DNA of 64,000 bases from Rhizobium sp. Root274 (GCF_001429245.1 NZ_LMJE01000008.1:372001-436000), one strand, 5' to 3'; shown: positions 52,322 to 62,019, counted from the stretch's first letter. The notes: generated by a model not told the origin, from the sequence alone. Translations and numbers: made by a program.

Positions 52322-53335
52322 TCAGAGCGGCGGGAGCTGGCCGAGCGGGATGAAGCCGAGCATGGCCACCCCGTTCTGGATGGTGACCTCGGCGGACCCG
52401 TCGTCGCGGCCAAGCGTCAGCACGCGCAGAACTTTGGCGATGTCATCAAAGGTGTCGCGCTTGTCCGGGAAGGCGGTCTTCAGCGCGTCGCGCCAGGCGC
52501 GGATCTTTTCGATTTCGATGCGGATCGAGCCGGAAATCAGACCGTCGTCGCCCACGGAGAATGGCCCGCTCAGCGTCAGCACACGCCCTTCGCCGAGGTC
52601 GACCACCATGCGGCGAAGTTCCCCCTTGGTGCCGTAAAGCTGCTGCCGGTGGGCAAGGCGGGGGTCGAGCAGCCCGCCGCGATCGACAAAGGTCGTATCG
52701 AAACTGGCTGAAACGGGCGGCAGCGCGATGGCGGTTCCGTCCACGGTCACGGCCGCGTCGCGGGTCAGGGCCGCATAGTCGAGATTGCCGTCATTCTGGC
52801 GCACATGGGTTTCCAGATGTGGCGTCACCACCTCGACCTGCTGGTTGGTTACGGTGGAGGTGACCCTGGTGCGAAGGTCGCTCCATTCCATCGAGCTGCG
52901 CTGCAGGCCGGTGAAGCCGGCACGGAAGCTTGAACGGAGGTCGCCCCATTCGAGCACAGCGTTGAAGCCGAGCGCGGAGCGGACTTCTGCCGGGCCATCC
53001 ATCTCCCAGACCACATGGCCGGGATCGTAGACTTGTGCTGCGGCCCTGATGGGGCCTGACGAAGCGGAGATGCCCTGGAAGTTGTCGTCGAAGGACAGGC
53101 GGTCGCAGTTCAGCCGGAAGCGGAAGGGATAACCGCCCATGGTGGCATTGTCGCAATTGGCGGTCACGCCAGCCGGATTTCCGCCGGAAAAGAAGCCTGT
53201 GATGCGGGTTCGCAGAAATTCTGCGGCATAATACCAGGCGACGCTATAGACAGCGATGAACAGGACGATCAAAACGCCGAGCAGGAGCACCTTGCGACTG
53301 GTCGGGCTTTGCGGCGCTGTCGACGGCATGGCCAT
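52322..53335 (-). CDS. DUF2125 family membrane-anchored protein
   Basis: A 337-residue protein with one N-terminal membrane anchor (about residues 15-38) and a periplasmic domain (DUF2125), including a short Cys pair in VTANCDNATMGGYPFRFRLNC. The family is restricted to alphaproteobacteria and has no known function. The rest of the domain is beta-rich. Confidence 0.85.
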   Translation of the reverse strand: MAMPSTAPQSPTSRKVLLLGVLIVLFIAVYSVAWYYAAEFLRTRITGFFSGGNPAGVTANCDNATMGGYPFRFRLNCDRLSFDDNFQGISASSGPIRAAAQVYDPGHVVWEMDGPAEVRSALGFNAVLEWGDLRSSFRAGFTGLQRSSMEWSDLRTRVTSTVTNQQVEVVTPHLETHVRQNDGNLDYAALTRDAAVTVDGTAIALPPVSASFDTTFVDRGGLLDPRLAHRQQLYGTKGELRRMVVDLGEGRVLTLSGPFSVGDDGLISGSIRIEIEKIRAWRDALKTAFPDKRDTFDDIAKVLRVLTLGRDDGSAEVTIQNGVAMLGFIPLGQLPPL

Positions 53336-53382
53336 GGAAGTCTCCTCGCTGCGACGTTTCTATTTATGGATTGGCCTGGGAT

Positions 53383-53916
53383 ATGGACGAATTTTGGGTC
53401 TTTGGCTACGGCTCGCTGATGTGGAACCCGGGCTTTCCCTATGAGGAAAGACTGACGGCGCGTCTTGCCGGCTATCGGAGGTCTCTCTGCGTGCGCTCCT
53501 ATGTCCACCGTGGCACGGAGGAGCGCCCCGGTCTAGTGCTCGGTCTTGACCGTGGCGGCTCGTGCAAAGGCGTGGCTTTCCGTGTGTCGGCGCCGAACTG
53601 GGAGGAGACCCTTGGCTATCTGCGCGAGCGGGAACTGGTCACCAGCGTCTATCTCGAACGCTCGGTGCGTCTCGTGCTCGGTGATGGACGCGAGGTTTCT
53701 GCGCTCACCTATGTGATCGATCGCACCCACCCGCAATATGCCGGCAATGTCAGCGTGGAAGAGGCTGCCCGCGTCGTCCACGGCGCCGTCGGTCGCTCGG
53801 GCGCCAATCCGGTCTATGTCGCCAATACGGTTGACCACCTGCGCGAACTGGGCATTCGCGACCAGTGGCTGGAAAGTGTCATTGCGGCCATCGCCACCCT
53901 CGACCGGGCCGACTGA
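53383..53916 (+). CDS. Gamma-glutamylcyclotransferase, ChaC-like
   Basis: A 177-residue protein. It begins DEFWVFGYGSLMWNPGF, the ChaC signature for binding gamma-glutamyl substrates, and carries the catalytic glutamate in RERELVTSVYL. Known ChaC enzymes split glutathione or gamma-glutamyl peptides to 5-oxoproline. The ATG at 53383 is favoured over a TTG 12 bases upstream. It is convergent with plsC. Confidence 0.92.
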   Translation: MDEFWVFGYGSLMWNPGFPYEERLTARLAGYRRSLCVRSYVHRGTEERPGLVLGLDRGGSCKGVAFRVSAPNWEETLGYLRERELVTSVYLERSVRLVLGDGREVSALTYVIDRTHPQYAGNVSVEEAARVVHGAVGRSGANPVYVANTVDHLRELGIRDQWLESVIAAIATLDRAD

Positions 53917-53921
53917 CAGCC

Positions 53922-54713
53922 TCAAACCTTTGGCGCGGCACCCAGTTCCTTCAGCCGCTGCACGGCCGTCGGCGGCAGGGGCAGGTCCGGATTGTCGCGC
54001 GCCGTCTGCACCAGGAGTTCGTCGCTCGCCTGTTCCAGATCGTGCATCAGCTTGTCATGGAAGGCGTCCGGATCCATCCCTGGCTGGATCGGCGGCAGGA
54101 TGCGCACGGTGAAATGGCCGGGAAAGCGCAGGAACTTGCGGCGCGGCCAGAACAGGCCGGGATGCATGGCCACAGGCACGACCGGAACATTCAGGTCGCG
54201 GTAAAGCCTCGCGATGCCATACTTGTATTCGGGTGCTGCACCCGGCGGGCGACGTGTGCCTTCCGGATAGATGATCAGCTGGCGGCCGGTCGCCATTTCC
54301 ATCTTGGTGCGCTCGATCACCTGGGCCATGACCTTGCCCTTGGCGCCGCGGTTGACCGGGATCATCCGCTGCTTGGCAATGTACCAGCCGAAGATCGGAA
54401 TCCAGGTGAGCTCACGCTTGAGGATATAGACCGGATCGTCCAGCCAGGGCAGCAGCGCATAGGTGTCCCAAAAGGACTGATGCTTCGGCGCCAGGATGTA
54501 GCCGCCCTTCGGAATGTTCTCCAGCCCCTCCACGGTGAAGGTGGTGCCGACGATCGTCTTCATCAGCCAGTGGTTGGCTTTCGCCCAGCTCTTCGGAATG
54601 AAGTAGGCGCGCTTGCGCGGAAGCAGGAAGTAGATCGGCGACAGGACAATCATCCGAAGGATGAGGTTCGCATAAAAGGCAGTGTTGAACAGGATGGACC
54701 GGAAGGCAATCAT
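53922..54713 (-). CDS. plsC: 1-acyl-sn-glycerol-3-phosphate acyltransferase
   Basis: A 263-residue membrane-associated acyltransferase. The catalytic motif is KHQSFWD (H-x4-D), and the phosphate-binding motif is YPEGTRRPPG. It makes phosphatidic acid from lysophosphatidic acid. The N-terminus has a hydrophobic helix (LILRMIVLSPIYFLL). It is the last gene of the ftsE-ftsX-ydcF-plsC group. Confidence 0.93.
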   Translation of the reverse strand: MIAFRSILFNTAFYANLILRMIVLSPIYFLLPRKRAYFIPKSWAKANHWLMKTIVGTTFTVEGLENIPKGGYILAPKHQSFWDTYALLPWLDDPVYILKRELTWIPIFGWYIAKQRMIPVNRGAKGKVMAQVIERTKMEMATGRQLIIYPEGTRRPPGAAPEYKYGIARLYRDLNVPVVPVAMHPGLFWPRRKFLRFPGHFTVRILPPIQPGMDPDAFHDKLMHDLEQASDELLVQTARDNPDLPLPPTAVQRLKELGAAPKV

Positions 54714-54781
54714 GAAGGGGCTCTCTCGACGTGCAGGTCGTGCTTAGACCAAAAGCGTCGCTAGCAAAAGCCGCCTCACTG

Positions 54782-55552
54782 TCAGGAGTTGCGGCCAGAT
54801 TCGGTTATTTCTCCGTCGGGCCGCAGTCCCTTGTCGCCACTCCAGCCGACAAGACCCCTGACATAGGCGATGATGGTCTTGCCATATTCGAACAGCATCG
54901 TGCGCATGGCATCCGGCTCGCTGTACCAGGCTTTGGTCTTGAGATCGGAGGCAACGACCGGATAGCCGACGAATTCCGTCCCCGGGTCGCTGCGGCGCAA
55001 TTCCATCAGACTGCGGGCAAGGTGATAGTTGCTCGTCACCACCAGAACGGAGCGGTAGCCCTTGTCGCGGATCCACGATGCCGTTTCATTGGCATTGCCG
55101 ATCGTGTCGATCGCCGAATAGCCGATGTCGACGCAGCACTCGAAAATGTCAGGCGAGGTTCGGGTTGCCCTGCGGATCTGCCCGGCTGTCGTCTGCGGAT
55201 TGACGCCCGAGATCAGCAGCCGCTTGCCATAGCCGCGTTTCAACAGATCGATGGCCTGTTCGATGCGCTGATAGCCTCCGGTCAACACGACAATCGCATC
55301 GGCCTTTGCCACCTCCGGCGGTCGCAGGTTGGTGACCTGGTCGGCAAAGACGAGAAAGCCTGCAACGATCATCGCGATCCCCAGCAGGACGAGGATGCCG
55401 CCATAGCGCAGCACGCGCCGGATGATGCCGCGGCGCGCAAACAGGCCGGCGCTCGGGCCGGGGGCCGCGCCGTGGCTGAATGGCTCGTTCTGCGGCTCGT
55501 GTCGCGTCATCCGCTCCATGGTGTTCGTGCGTGAGTCGCCGGCATGTCCCAC
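54782..55552 (-). CDS. YdcF family membrane protein (DUF218)
   Basis: A 256-residue protein with one transmembrane helix (about residues 45-70, YGGILVLLGIAMIVAGFLVF) and a periplasmic DUF218 domain: ADAIVVLTGGYQRIEQAIDLL, RLLISGVNP and VVTSNYHLARSLMEL. Family members are linked to envelope and peptidoglycan precursor metabolism. The first ATG at 55552 has no strong ribosome site, and 55519 or 55510 are alternatives. Confidence 0.88.
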   Translation of the reverse strand: MGHAGDSRTNTMERMTRHEPQNEPFSHGAAPGPSAGLFARRGIIRRVLRYGGILVLLGIAMIVAGFLVFADQVTNLRPPEVAKADAIVVLTGGYQRIEQAIDLLKRGYGKRLLISGVNPQTTAGQIRRATRTSPDIFECCVDIGYSAIDTIGNANETASWIRDKGYRSVLVVTSNYHLARSLMELRRSDPGTEFVGYPVVASDLKTKAWYSEPDAMRTMLFEYGKTIIAYVRGLVGWSGDKGLRPDGEITESGRNS

Positions 55553-55595
55553 ACCGAACAGGCGGCTTTAAGGCGAGTCAACATGTGAGATGTCA

Positions 55596-56597
55596 TCAAT
55601 CATCCAGCAACCCGTCGGTGCGGGATGGGTCGGACCGGATGAGGTCGATCTCGTAGATAGTCCGCATGACGGTGATCCGTGCCGTCACCGTCGTCAGAAG
55701 GGCAATGACGATCATGGTTGCAAAGATGCCGAGATAACCGGTCCAGCCGATGGTGAAGGTGCCGAAGAGAGCCGTTGCCTGATCGCTTTCCGGGGTGGCC
55801 AGCGACCGGCTCTGCCAGAAACTCGCGAGCGCGAACAGAGCGGCTGCCAGAATACCGCCGGCGGCCGCCCCCTTGAGGCTGATCTTCAGGAAATGCTTCT
55901 GGAACTCCTGCGCCACGAAACTGCCCTCGGCGCCGACGAAATGCAGCACCTCGATGATGTGGCGATTGCCCGAGAGTGCGCCGCGCGTGGCGAACACCAC
56001 CGTCAGCACCATGGCTGTAAAGACGAGGATAAGCACGCCGGCGCCAATCAGCACCGTCGTGTGGGCCATCTGCACCAGTCGGTTCACCCAGGTGCGGTGG
56101 TCATCGAGGAAGGCCTGCGGGACCTCCTCCTTCAGAAGCGCCCGCATCGCCTCGAAATCAGGTGGGTTGGTCTCGTCGATCGTGACGACGATCAGCCGGG
56201 GCACCGGCAGGTCCTCAAGATTGAGGCCGGTGCCGAGCCAGGGCTCGAGCAGGCGGGCCGTTGCGCTGTCGTCCATGATCTGGCCGTCGCGCGTGCCGAC
56301 GAAAGTGAGCGCTAGATCCCGCGCTTTGACAAGGGCTGCCCCCATGTCCAGCCCATCTTCCGGCTTGATCTGGATGGTGATCTCGCGGGAAATCTGGCTT
56401 TGCCACCCGGTCGCCGTGGCGCGTACCATCGAGACGGCGCCGAGCGTCAGGCAGGCGAGAAAGGCCATGATGGCGATCACCACCATCAGCGCATTGCCCT
56501 GAATGTTCGAGGGCGGCAGGATCGGCGCCGTCGGCCTCACCGTCATCTCGACGCGGCGCTTGGGCTGTTTCGGTTCCGGCTGTGCGCGCTCATTCAT
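55596..56597 (-). CDS. ftsX: Cell division ABC transporter permease FtsX
   Basis: A 333-residue protein with four transmembrane helices and a large extracytoplasmic loop between the first two, the FtsX layout. Segments include LMVVIAIMAFLACLTLGAVS and RHIIEVLHFVGAEGSFVAQEF. With FtsE it controls septal peptidoglycan hydrolases. It overlaps ftsE by eight bases. Confidence 0.94.
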   Translation of the reverse strand: MNERAQPEPKQPKRRVEMTVRPTAPILPPSNIQGNALMVVIAIMAFLACLTLGAVSMVRATATGWQSQISREITIQIKPEDGLDMGAALVKARDLALTFVGTRDGQIMDDSATARLLEPWLGTGLNLEDLPVPRLIVVTIDETNPPDFEAMRALLKEEVPQAFLDDHRTWVNRLVQMAHTTVLIGAGVLILVFTAMVLTVVFATRGALSGNRHIIEVLHFVGAEGSFVAQEFQKHFLKISLKGAAAGGILAAALFALASFWQSRSLATPESDQATALFGTFTIGWTGYLGIFATMIVIALLTTVTARITVMRTIYEIDLIRSDPSRTDGLLDD

Positions 56598-57249
56598 AGA
56601 TGTCGAGCCGCCCGTCGGTGAGAATCATGCGCCGCGCATCGACCTGATCCATCAGGGCCAGATCATGGGTCGCGATGATCACGGCAGTGCCCAGCCGGTT
56701 GAGTTCCAGGAAGAGGCTGAGCAGGCGCCGCGCCATCGGCGGGTCGACATTGCCCGTCGGTTCGTCGGCGAGCAGGATTTCCGGCCGGTCGATCAGCGCA
56801 CGGGCAATCGCCACGCGCTGCTTCTCGCCGCCCGAAAGCACCGGCGGCAGCACGTTGATGCGCTCGCCGAGCCCCACCCATTTCAAAAGTTCGATGACGT
56901 CCTGGCGGTAGCTCTGCTCCTCCTTGCCGCGAACCCTGAGCGGCAGCGCCACATTCTCGTAGGTCGTCAGGTGTTCTAGCAGACGAAAATCCTGAAAGAC
57001 GATGCCAACACGCCGGCGCAGCATCGGAAGCTCGGCGCGGGGAATGCGGGTGATATCGCGGCCGAAGCTGCGGATCAGCCCGCGCGTCGGCTGCAGCGAC
57101 ATGAACAGTAGGCGCAGCAGCGTGGTCTTGCCCGCACCTGATGGCCCGGTCAGGAACTGGAACGACCCTTTCGGCACGTCGAAGGTGAGGTCGCGGAGGA
57201 TCTCCGGTCCCATCCCATAACGCAGGCCGACATTTTCGAAGTGGATCAA
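56590..57249 (-). CDS. ftsE: Cell division ATP-binding protein FtsE
   Basis: A 219-residue ABC ATPase. Walker A is GPSGAGKTTLLR, the signature motif LSGGEKQRVAIARAL, and Walker B ILLADEPTGNVD. The start is TTG at 57249 (IHFENVGLRYG follows), chosen for the length of the family; an ATG at 57321 would add 24 unusual residues. FtsE powers FtsX. A TTAACCAT motif lies 112 bp upstream. Confidence 0.93.
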   Translation of the reverse strand: MIHFENVGLRYGMGPEILRDLTFDVPKGSFQFLTGPSGAGKTTLLRLLFMSLQPTRGLIRSFGRDITRIPRAELPMLRRRVGIVFQDFRLLEHLTTYENVALPLRVRGKEEQSYRQDVIELLKWVGLGERINVLPPVLSGGEKQRVAIARALIDRPEILLADEPTGNVDPPMARRLLSLFLELNRLGTAVIIATHDLALMDQVDARRMILTDGRLDIYE

Positions 57250-57360
57250 ACGCTGTGCCCAGTCTGCGATGTCTGAGGGTGGGGCTCGTAAACGAGGATC
57301 GTCAACGGCCGGTAAACGCATGCCAGGAAAGCGGCCCTGAAGGCCCGTCTTTTCGAAGCA

Positions 57361-57368
57361 TTAACCAT
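57361..57368. promoter_or_regulatory. CtrA-type motif TTAACCAT between ftsE and a divergent gene
   Basis: TTAACCAT is the half-site reported for rhizobial CtrA-bound promoters. It lies 82 bp before the 57450 gene and 112 bp before ftsE. Confidence 0.4.
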
Positions 57369-57449
57369 TTGAATTTACGTCTGGTGTGGATTCGTTTCAA
57401 CCGCCGAGTTTCGGAGTGCCCGATTTTGGCTGTGCGAAAGGTCTGACCC

Positions 57450-58100
57450 ATGCGTGCATTCCGTCAGCAGTCGCAGGCTGCCACTCCCGAGGCGGACCTC
57501 CTGCCGCCGGACCGCGCGCGACGGAAGTTCGATCGCAGCCCTGTCAGACCCTCGGGCGCCGATGTCATCGACGCCCAATTTATCGTGGTGCGGGATGTGC
57601 GCACATCGGCACCACGGCCCGTCATCAGCGAAAGCATCTCCCCTGTCGGCGATCTTCAGGCGCGGCTGCGCGCTGCCTTCGTCACTGTGGAAACGCGGCT
57701 GCAGCGGCTGTCCGAGGTTTCCTTTGCGCTCGTCGTAGCACTCGCCTTCGTCGCGATTTTCTCGCTTGCCGGTCATCTGGCCTTCGGCGGCTCGGGGCAT
57801 CCGGACCTTGATGCCCGGCCGCTCGATCTCACCCATGTGAACCTCACGCCGCAGGACAGGAACGGCATGCGGGTGCTGCTGATCAGCGCGATTGTCGAGA
57901 ACCGGACGGATCGCGAGGTTGCGCTGCCGCGTGTCCGGGCCGATCTGCTCGTCGGCGGCCAGATCATTGCCAGCACCTATATCGAGCCGCCCGTCGCCTC
58001 GCTCGAAGGCGGCCAGAGCCGCGGTCTTGCCGCAAGACTTCAGCATCCCGGGGGAAAAACCCCGGAACTGCGCCTTTCCTTCGAAGATGCGGGTGCCTGA
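57450..58100 (+). CDS. Membrane-anchored protein of unknown function, divergent from ftsE
   Basis: A 216-residue protein with a basic N-terminal half, one transmembrane helix (about residues 92-112, VSFALVVALAFVAIFSLAG) and a C-terminal beta-rich domain (VLLISAIVENRTDREVALPRVRADL) that resembles DUF3426. Role unknown. AAAGG lies eight bases before the ATG. The gene stands next to ftsE in many rhizobia, as far as I recall, so a link with envelope or division is possible. Confidence 0.75.
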   Translation: MRAFRQQSQAATPEADLLPPDRARRKFDRSPVRPSGADVIDAQFIVVRDVRTSAPRPVISESISPVGDLQARLRAAFVTVETRLQRLSEVSFALVVALAFVAIFSLAGHLAFGGSGHPDLDARPLDLTHVNLTPQDRNGMRVLLISAIVENRTDREVALPRVRADLLVGGQIIASTYIEPPVASLEGGQSRGLAARLQHPGGKTPELRLSFEDAGA

Positions 58101-58185
58101 TCTATTCGACTGTGCTAAGTGCAGTGCCTTTCCGGCGGAGCTTGCCGGGTGAGGCCATTTCCGGCCCGGCATCAAGGAGACCGCC

Positions 58186-58728
58186 ATGCCCGTCGTTCGC
58201 GGAAAGAACATCGAACCGCTTTTCACGCCCGAACAAATTGACGCCCGCAATCGCGAGCTGGCCACCGAGATCATGAAGGGTCCCTGTGATGACCTCCTGG
58301 TCATCTCGGTGCTCAAGGGCTCCTTCATCTTCGCCGCCGACCTCATTCGGGCGTTGCATCACGTGGGCCTGGCACCGGAAGTCGAATTTATCACCCTGTC
58401 CAGCTATGGCACAGGCACGGTGTCGCAGGGCGTGAAGATCATCAAGGACATCGACAGTGACGTGAAGGGTCGCAACGTCCTCCTGATCGACGATATTCTT
58501 GAGTCCGGCCGCACGCTCCTGTTCGCCAAGGAACTGATGTATGAACGGGGTGCCGCAAACGTCACCATCGCCGTGCTTCTCGACAAAAAAGTGAAGCGAA
58601 AAGAACAGTTTGAGGCCGATTATGTCGGTTTCGAATGCCCCGATTACTTTGTCGTCGGCTATGGTATGGACGTGGCCTATGCCTTCCGCGAACTGCCCTT
58701 CGTTGGCGTCGTTACCGGCGACGCCTGA
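58186..58728 (+). CDS. hpt: Hypoxanthine phosphoribosyltransferase
   Basis: A 180-residue phosphoribosyltransferase. The PRPP-binding motif is LLIDDILESGRTL, with VISVLKGSFIFAADL and EADYVGFECPDYFVVGYGMD as the other conserved parts. It salvages hypoxanthine and guanine. AAGGAG lies six bases upstream. Confidence 0.95.
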   Translation: MPVVRGKNIEPLFTPEQIDARNRELATEIMKGPCDDLLVISVLKGSFIFAADLIRALHHVGLAPEVEFITLSSYGTGTVSQGVKIIKDIDSDVKGRNVLLIDDILESGRTLLFAKELMYERGAANVTIAVLLDKKVKRKEQFEADYVGFECPDYFVVGYGMDVAYAFRELPFVGVVTGDA

Positions 58729-58772
58729 GCGTCCCAAATGGACACGCTGCGCCTCGCGACCGAAGAGACTTG

Positions 58773-58780
58773 TTAACCAT
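58773..58780 (+). promoter_or_regulatory. CtrA-type motif TTAACCAT upstream of cpdR
   Basis: A second TTAACCAT, 99 bp before the cpdR start codon. Confidence 0.4.
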
Positions 58781-58878
58781 GGCGCCGGACAGAGGGTCCG
58801 GCGTTTACCACTCGACAAGGAAGATCTGGTGATTTGCCTGCCTGAACAATGAATCCATGACGGAGGCAGATCTCAACC

Positions 58879-59238
58879 ATGGCGCGAATTCTCATCACCG
58901 AAGACGAAGACTCGCTTCGCTCCTTCGTCGCCCGTGCGCTCCGTCTGGACGGTCACGAGACCCATGAAGCCGCCGATGGCGCCGAAGGCTTGGAGAAGCT
59001 CTCCGAAGGTCCTTACGACCTGCTGCTTTCTGATATTCGCATGCCGGTCATGGACGGCATCGAGCTTGCCCATCGCGCCTCTTCCGATTTCCCCGACCTG
59101 AAGATCCTGCTGATGACCGGCTATGCCGAACAGCGCGAGCGCGCCGATGATCTCGCCTCGAAGATCATCGATGTCGTGTCGAAACCCTTTGCACTGCCGG
59201 AGATCCGCAGCGCCGTTGCTCGGGCGCTTGCTGGCTGA
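58879..59238 (+). CDS. cpdR: Single-domain response regulator CpdR
   Basis: A 119-residue receiver domain with no output domain. The phosphorylated aspartate is in LLLSDIRMP, the acidic pair in ITEDEDSL, the switch threonine in LLMTGYAEQ, and the lysine in SKPF. CpdR adapts ClpXP for CtrA and other cell-cycle substrates in alphaproteobacteria. GGAGG precedes the ATG by about 11 bases. Confidence 0.93.
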   Translation: MARILITEDEDSLRSFVARALRLDGHETHEAADGAEGLEKLSEGPYDLLLSDIRMPVMDGIELAHRASSDFPDLKILLMTGYAEQRERADDLASKIIDVVSKPFALPEIRSAVARALAG

Positions 59239-59268
59239 GGCCCTTCCCAGATCACCGACCACGGGATT

Positions 59269-59304
59269 GCCGCCTCGTTCAATAAAACGCAGGCGGCATT
59301 CTTT
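59269..59304 (+). terminator. Terminator after cpdR
   Basis: GCCGCCT and AGGCGGC form a 7-bp stem, extended by CGTT/AACG across a bulge; ATTCTTTT follows. Confidence 0.7.
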
Positions 59305-59340
59305 TGATGGGCACGGGGCAGGGCGCTCCGTTCTTCACCT

Positions 59341-62019
59341 TCACTGAATATCCAGCAACCGCTCGAGATACCGTCGCTCGATCTCGGGGCTGGAGTTTTG
59401 CCCAAGCTTCTCGCGGATCGCCTCCAGAATTTCGCGGGCGCGCTGCACGTCGATCTCGTCAGGCACTTTCACGCGCTCGCCGAAGTCAGGACCATTGGTG
59501 GCGCGCGGGCGGCCGAGGGGGTCGCGGTCGTTCTGGTTGCCCCGACCCTGACCCATCTGCTGTCCCTGACCCTGCTGGCCCTGCATCGCCTGCATCATCT
59601 GGTTCATCATGTCGCGCGCACCCTGGCGAAGTGCTTCCATGGCGCGGCCCTGGCCCTGCACGGCGCGGTCGCCCTGGCTCTTGCCGAGCGCGTCGCCCGC
59701 ACCTTCCATTTCCTGCTGGGCCTGGCCAAACCCCTTGCCCGGTTTCATGCCGAGGCCTTTCAGCCCCTCCTGCAATTCGCCGAGCTGCTTGCCGAGCCCC
59801 TCCTGCTGTTCACGCAACTGCTTCAACGCCTCGCGCAACTGCTCTGCCGTCATGCCATAGAGATTGGGCTGCGCCCCCTGCTGTCCCTGTTGGCCTTCCT
59901 GCCCCTGTTGACCCTGCTGGCCCGGATCCTGCTGCTCTCCTTCGGCACCTTCTTCACCCTGCTGCGGGTCGCCGCGCTGCATGCGGTCGCGCAGTGCCTG
60001 GTCGAGGCGGAAGGTCTCGTCCATCAGCTGCTGCTGCTGCTGCATGATCTCGCCCAGCTTGTCGATCTGACGGCGGGCCTCGCTGTTTTCCTGCTGCTGG
60101 CCCTGTTGCGGTCGTCCGGCCTGGAGATTGTTCATCATGCGCTGCAGTTCGGAGAGCAGTTGCTGCGCCTGATCGCGATTGCCGGACCGCGCAAGGTTCT
60201 CCAACTGGTCGAGCAGGTTGTCGAGGTCTTTCTGGCGCAGCGTGTTCTGCGCGTTCTGCTGCTGCTCCCCGCTCTGGTTTTGCATGCGTTGGGCGAGTTC
60301 CGAGATGAAGTCGTTCATCGCGGCGCGCAGCTCGTCCATCAGCTTCTTGATCTCTTGATCAGTCGCCCCGTTCTCCAGCGCATCCGCCAGCGCCTGCTGG
60401 GCGTCGCGCAGCCGTTTTTCTGCAGTGGAGAGCTCGCCATCCTCGATGCCGAGCGCGATTTCCCAGAGATAGTCTGCCGTGTCCTTCAGCGATTCTTCGC
60501 CTTTGGCCTGAGCCATGCGGGCGCGGGCACTCTCGATCAGCAGGAAGTGACCGAGATTGGGGATGGTCTCGTCGGCGCGGATCACCAATGCTTCATTGAG
60601 CGCGATCGCCTGCGGTATCTCCCGGGTGTCGAGCGCAAAGGTCTGACGCTGTTCGGCCACGGCTGCTGCCAGCGGCTCGGCGAAATTGCGCGTGGGCAGC
60701 ACCATTTCGACCGGTTCGCTGCGGCCCGTCTGCCCGGCACCATCCGTCGCCACCAGCGTGATCTTTACCTTGCTGCCAGCGAGAGGATGTTCGGTGATGT
60801 TGCGGCTGGCGACACTCTTCATGTCACGGGCATTGTGGCGCGGCAGATCAAGCTTGTAGTCCGGCAGCGGATAGAGCGGCTTTACGTCCGCCTTTGCCTC
60901 GACCGGCACGATCTCGGCATGGGCCTTCTGCAGGCCGTAATCATCCTTGGCCGTGAAGGCGATCTCGAGCGCCCCGTTCAGCGCCCGGCGCGGCTTGCCG
61001 TCAAAGGCGATTTCGGGCGCCTTGTCCGGCGTCACGCCGATCGTCCACTGGCGATCTGCCACGCGCAGCTGCCCGGCCTCGGCAAGGTCCAGCTCATGCG
61101 TGCGGGCTGCCTGGGGCGTAGTCGTGGTGCCAATCGGGGCAGAGGCAGCCTGAGGAGCTACCGGCGGTGTTGCCGGTGCTGTCACCGCGCCGGTCCCTGC
61201 CGCCTTCGGATCGCTCGCTGCAACCTCGACCACCGTGCCATCACTCTGCTTGACGAACAGCACCTTCTCATCCGTCGCGCCGCCGCTGATGCGCACGGTC
61301 ATCTTGGAATTCTGCGGCACGACGATGCCGGATGTCTGCGTGCCCAGCCCCGACAGGAAAACCGGCGGCTGGCCGGTATAGGCCGGCGGCGTGATCCAGG
61401 CATCGATGCGGATCGCCGGCTGCTCCGTCACCGTCACATGGCGCCGGAAAGCATCGGCGATCGTGCCGGCTCCGTTCGAGCCGGAATAGGCAAGTGCCGT
61501 CACAAACAGCAGAGCCGGAATGGCGCGCAATGCATAGCGATCGTGGCGCGCGAGATCCGGCTGCGGCAGGCCGGCATCGAGAGCGGCGATCCGCTCGGCC
61601 ATGCGCCGCTGGTGCTCCTGCCAGAGAGCCCGGGCAAAGGGCGTATCGGCGGCGAGCGCGTCGTCCTGCACCGCGACAGGCTGGTGCGGCAGTCCGTTGC
61701 GTTCCTCGAGCAGCCGGTCGGCTTCACGGGCCGTGGGCAAGGACAGGCGGAGAAAGGGCAGGAAGGAGGCAACAAAGGCAAAGATCAGCAGGAAGACCAG
61801 GCCGAGGCGCAGGATCTCAGGCAGTTCGCGGAACACGCCGAACCAGGCAAGCGAGACGAAAAGCGCTGCGATGCCGAGGATCGGCAGGAAGAGCGGCAGG
61901 ATCCGTTCGGCGAGAAGCACACCCCGGGCCAGAACGCGTTTCACCCCGACGCGACGCGCGAGCGCCGGGTCGCGCTGCAACGCACCTTTCCGCTGGCTGG
62001 CCGGGCGGGAAAAGATCAT
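59341..62019 (-). CDS. TIGR02302 family membrane protein (DUF4175)
   Basis: An 892-residue protein. Three hydrophobic segments (about residues 40-60, 70-90 and 160-180) near the N-terminus are followed by a long soluble part and a C-terminal Gln/Gly-rich region (about 600-820) with repeated QQGQQGQ units, predicted coiled or disordered. The family is conserved in alphaproteobacteria next to lysA and has no known function. The start at 62019 follows GGAG. Confidence 0.88.
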   Translation of the reverse strand: MIFSRPASQRKGALQRDPALARRVGVKRVLARGVLLAERILPLFLPILGIAALFVSLAWFGVFRELPEILRLGLVFLLIFAFVASFLPFLRLSLPTAREADRLLEERNGLPHQPVAVQDDALAADTPFARALWQEHQRRMAERIAALDAGLPQPDLARHDRYALRAIPALLFVTALAYSGSNGAGTIADAFRRHVTVTEQPAIRIDAWITPPAYTGQPPVFLSGLGTQTSGIVVPQNSKMTVRISGGATDEKVLFVKQSDGTVVEVAASDPKAAGTGAVTAPATPPVAPQAASAPIGTTTTPQAARTHELDLAEAGQLRVADRQWTIGVTPDKAPEIAFDGKPRRALNGALEIAFTAKDDYGLQKAHAEIVPVEAKADVKPLYPLPDYKLDLPRHNARDMKSVASRNITEHPLAGSKVKITLVATDGAGQTGRSEPVEMVLPTRNFAEPLAAAVAEQRQTFALDTREIPQAIALNEALVIRADETIPNLGHFLLIESARARMAQAKGEESLKDTADYLWEIALGIEDGELSTAEKRLRDAQQALADALENGATDQEIKKLMDELRAAMNDFISELAQRMQNQSGEQQQNAQNTLRQKDLDNLLDQLENLARSGNRDQAQQLLSELQRMMNNLQAGRPQQGQQQENSEARRQIDKLGEIMQQQQQLMDETFRLDQALRDRMQRGDPQQGEEGAEGEQQDPGQQGQQGQEGQQGQQGAQPNLYGMTAEQLREALKQLREQQEGLGKQLGELQEGLKGLGMKPGKGFGQAQQEMEGAGDALGKSQGDRAVQGQGRAMEALRQGARDMMNQMMQAMQGQQGQGQQMGQGRGNQNDRDPLGRPRATNGPDFGERVKVPDEIDVQRAREILEAIREKLGQNSSPEIERRYLERLLDIQ

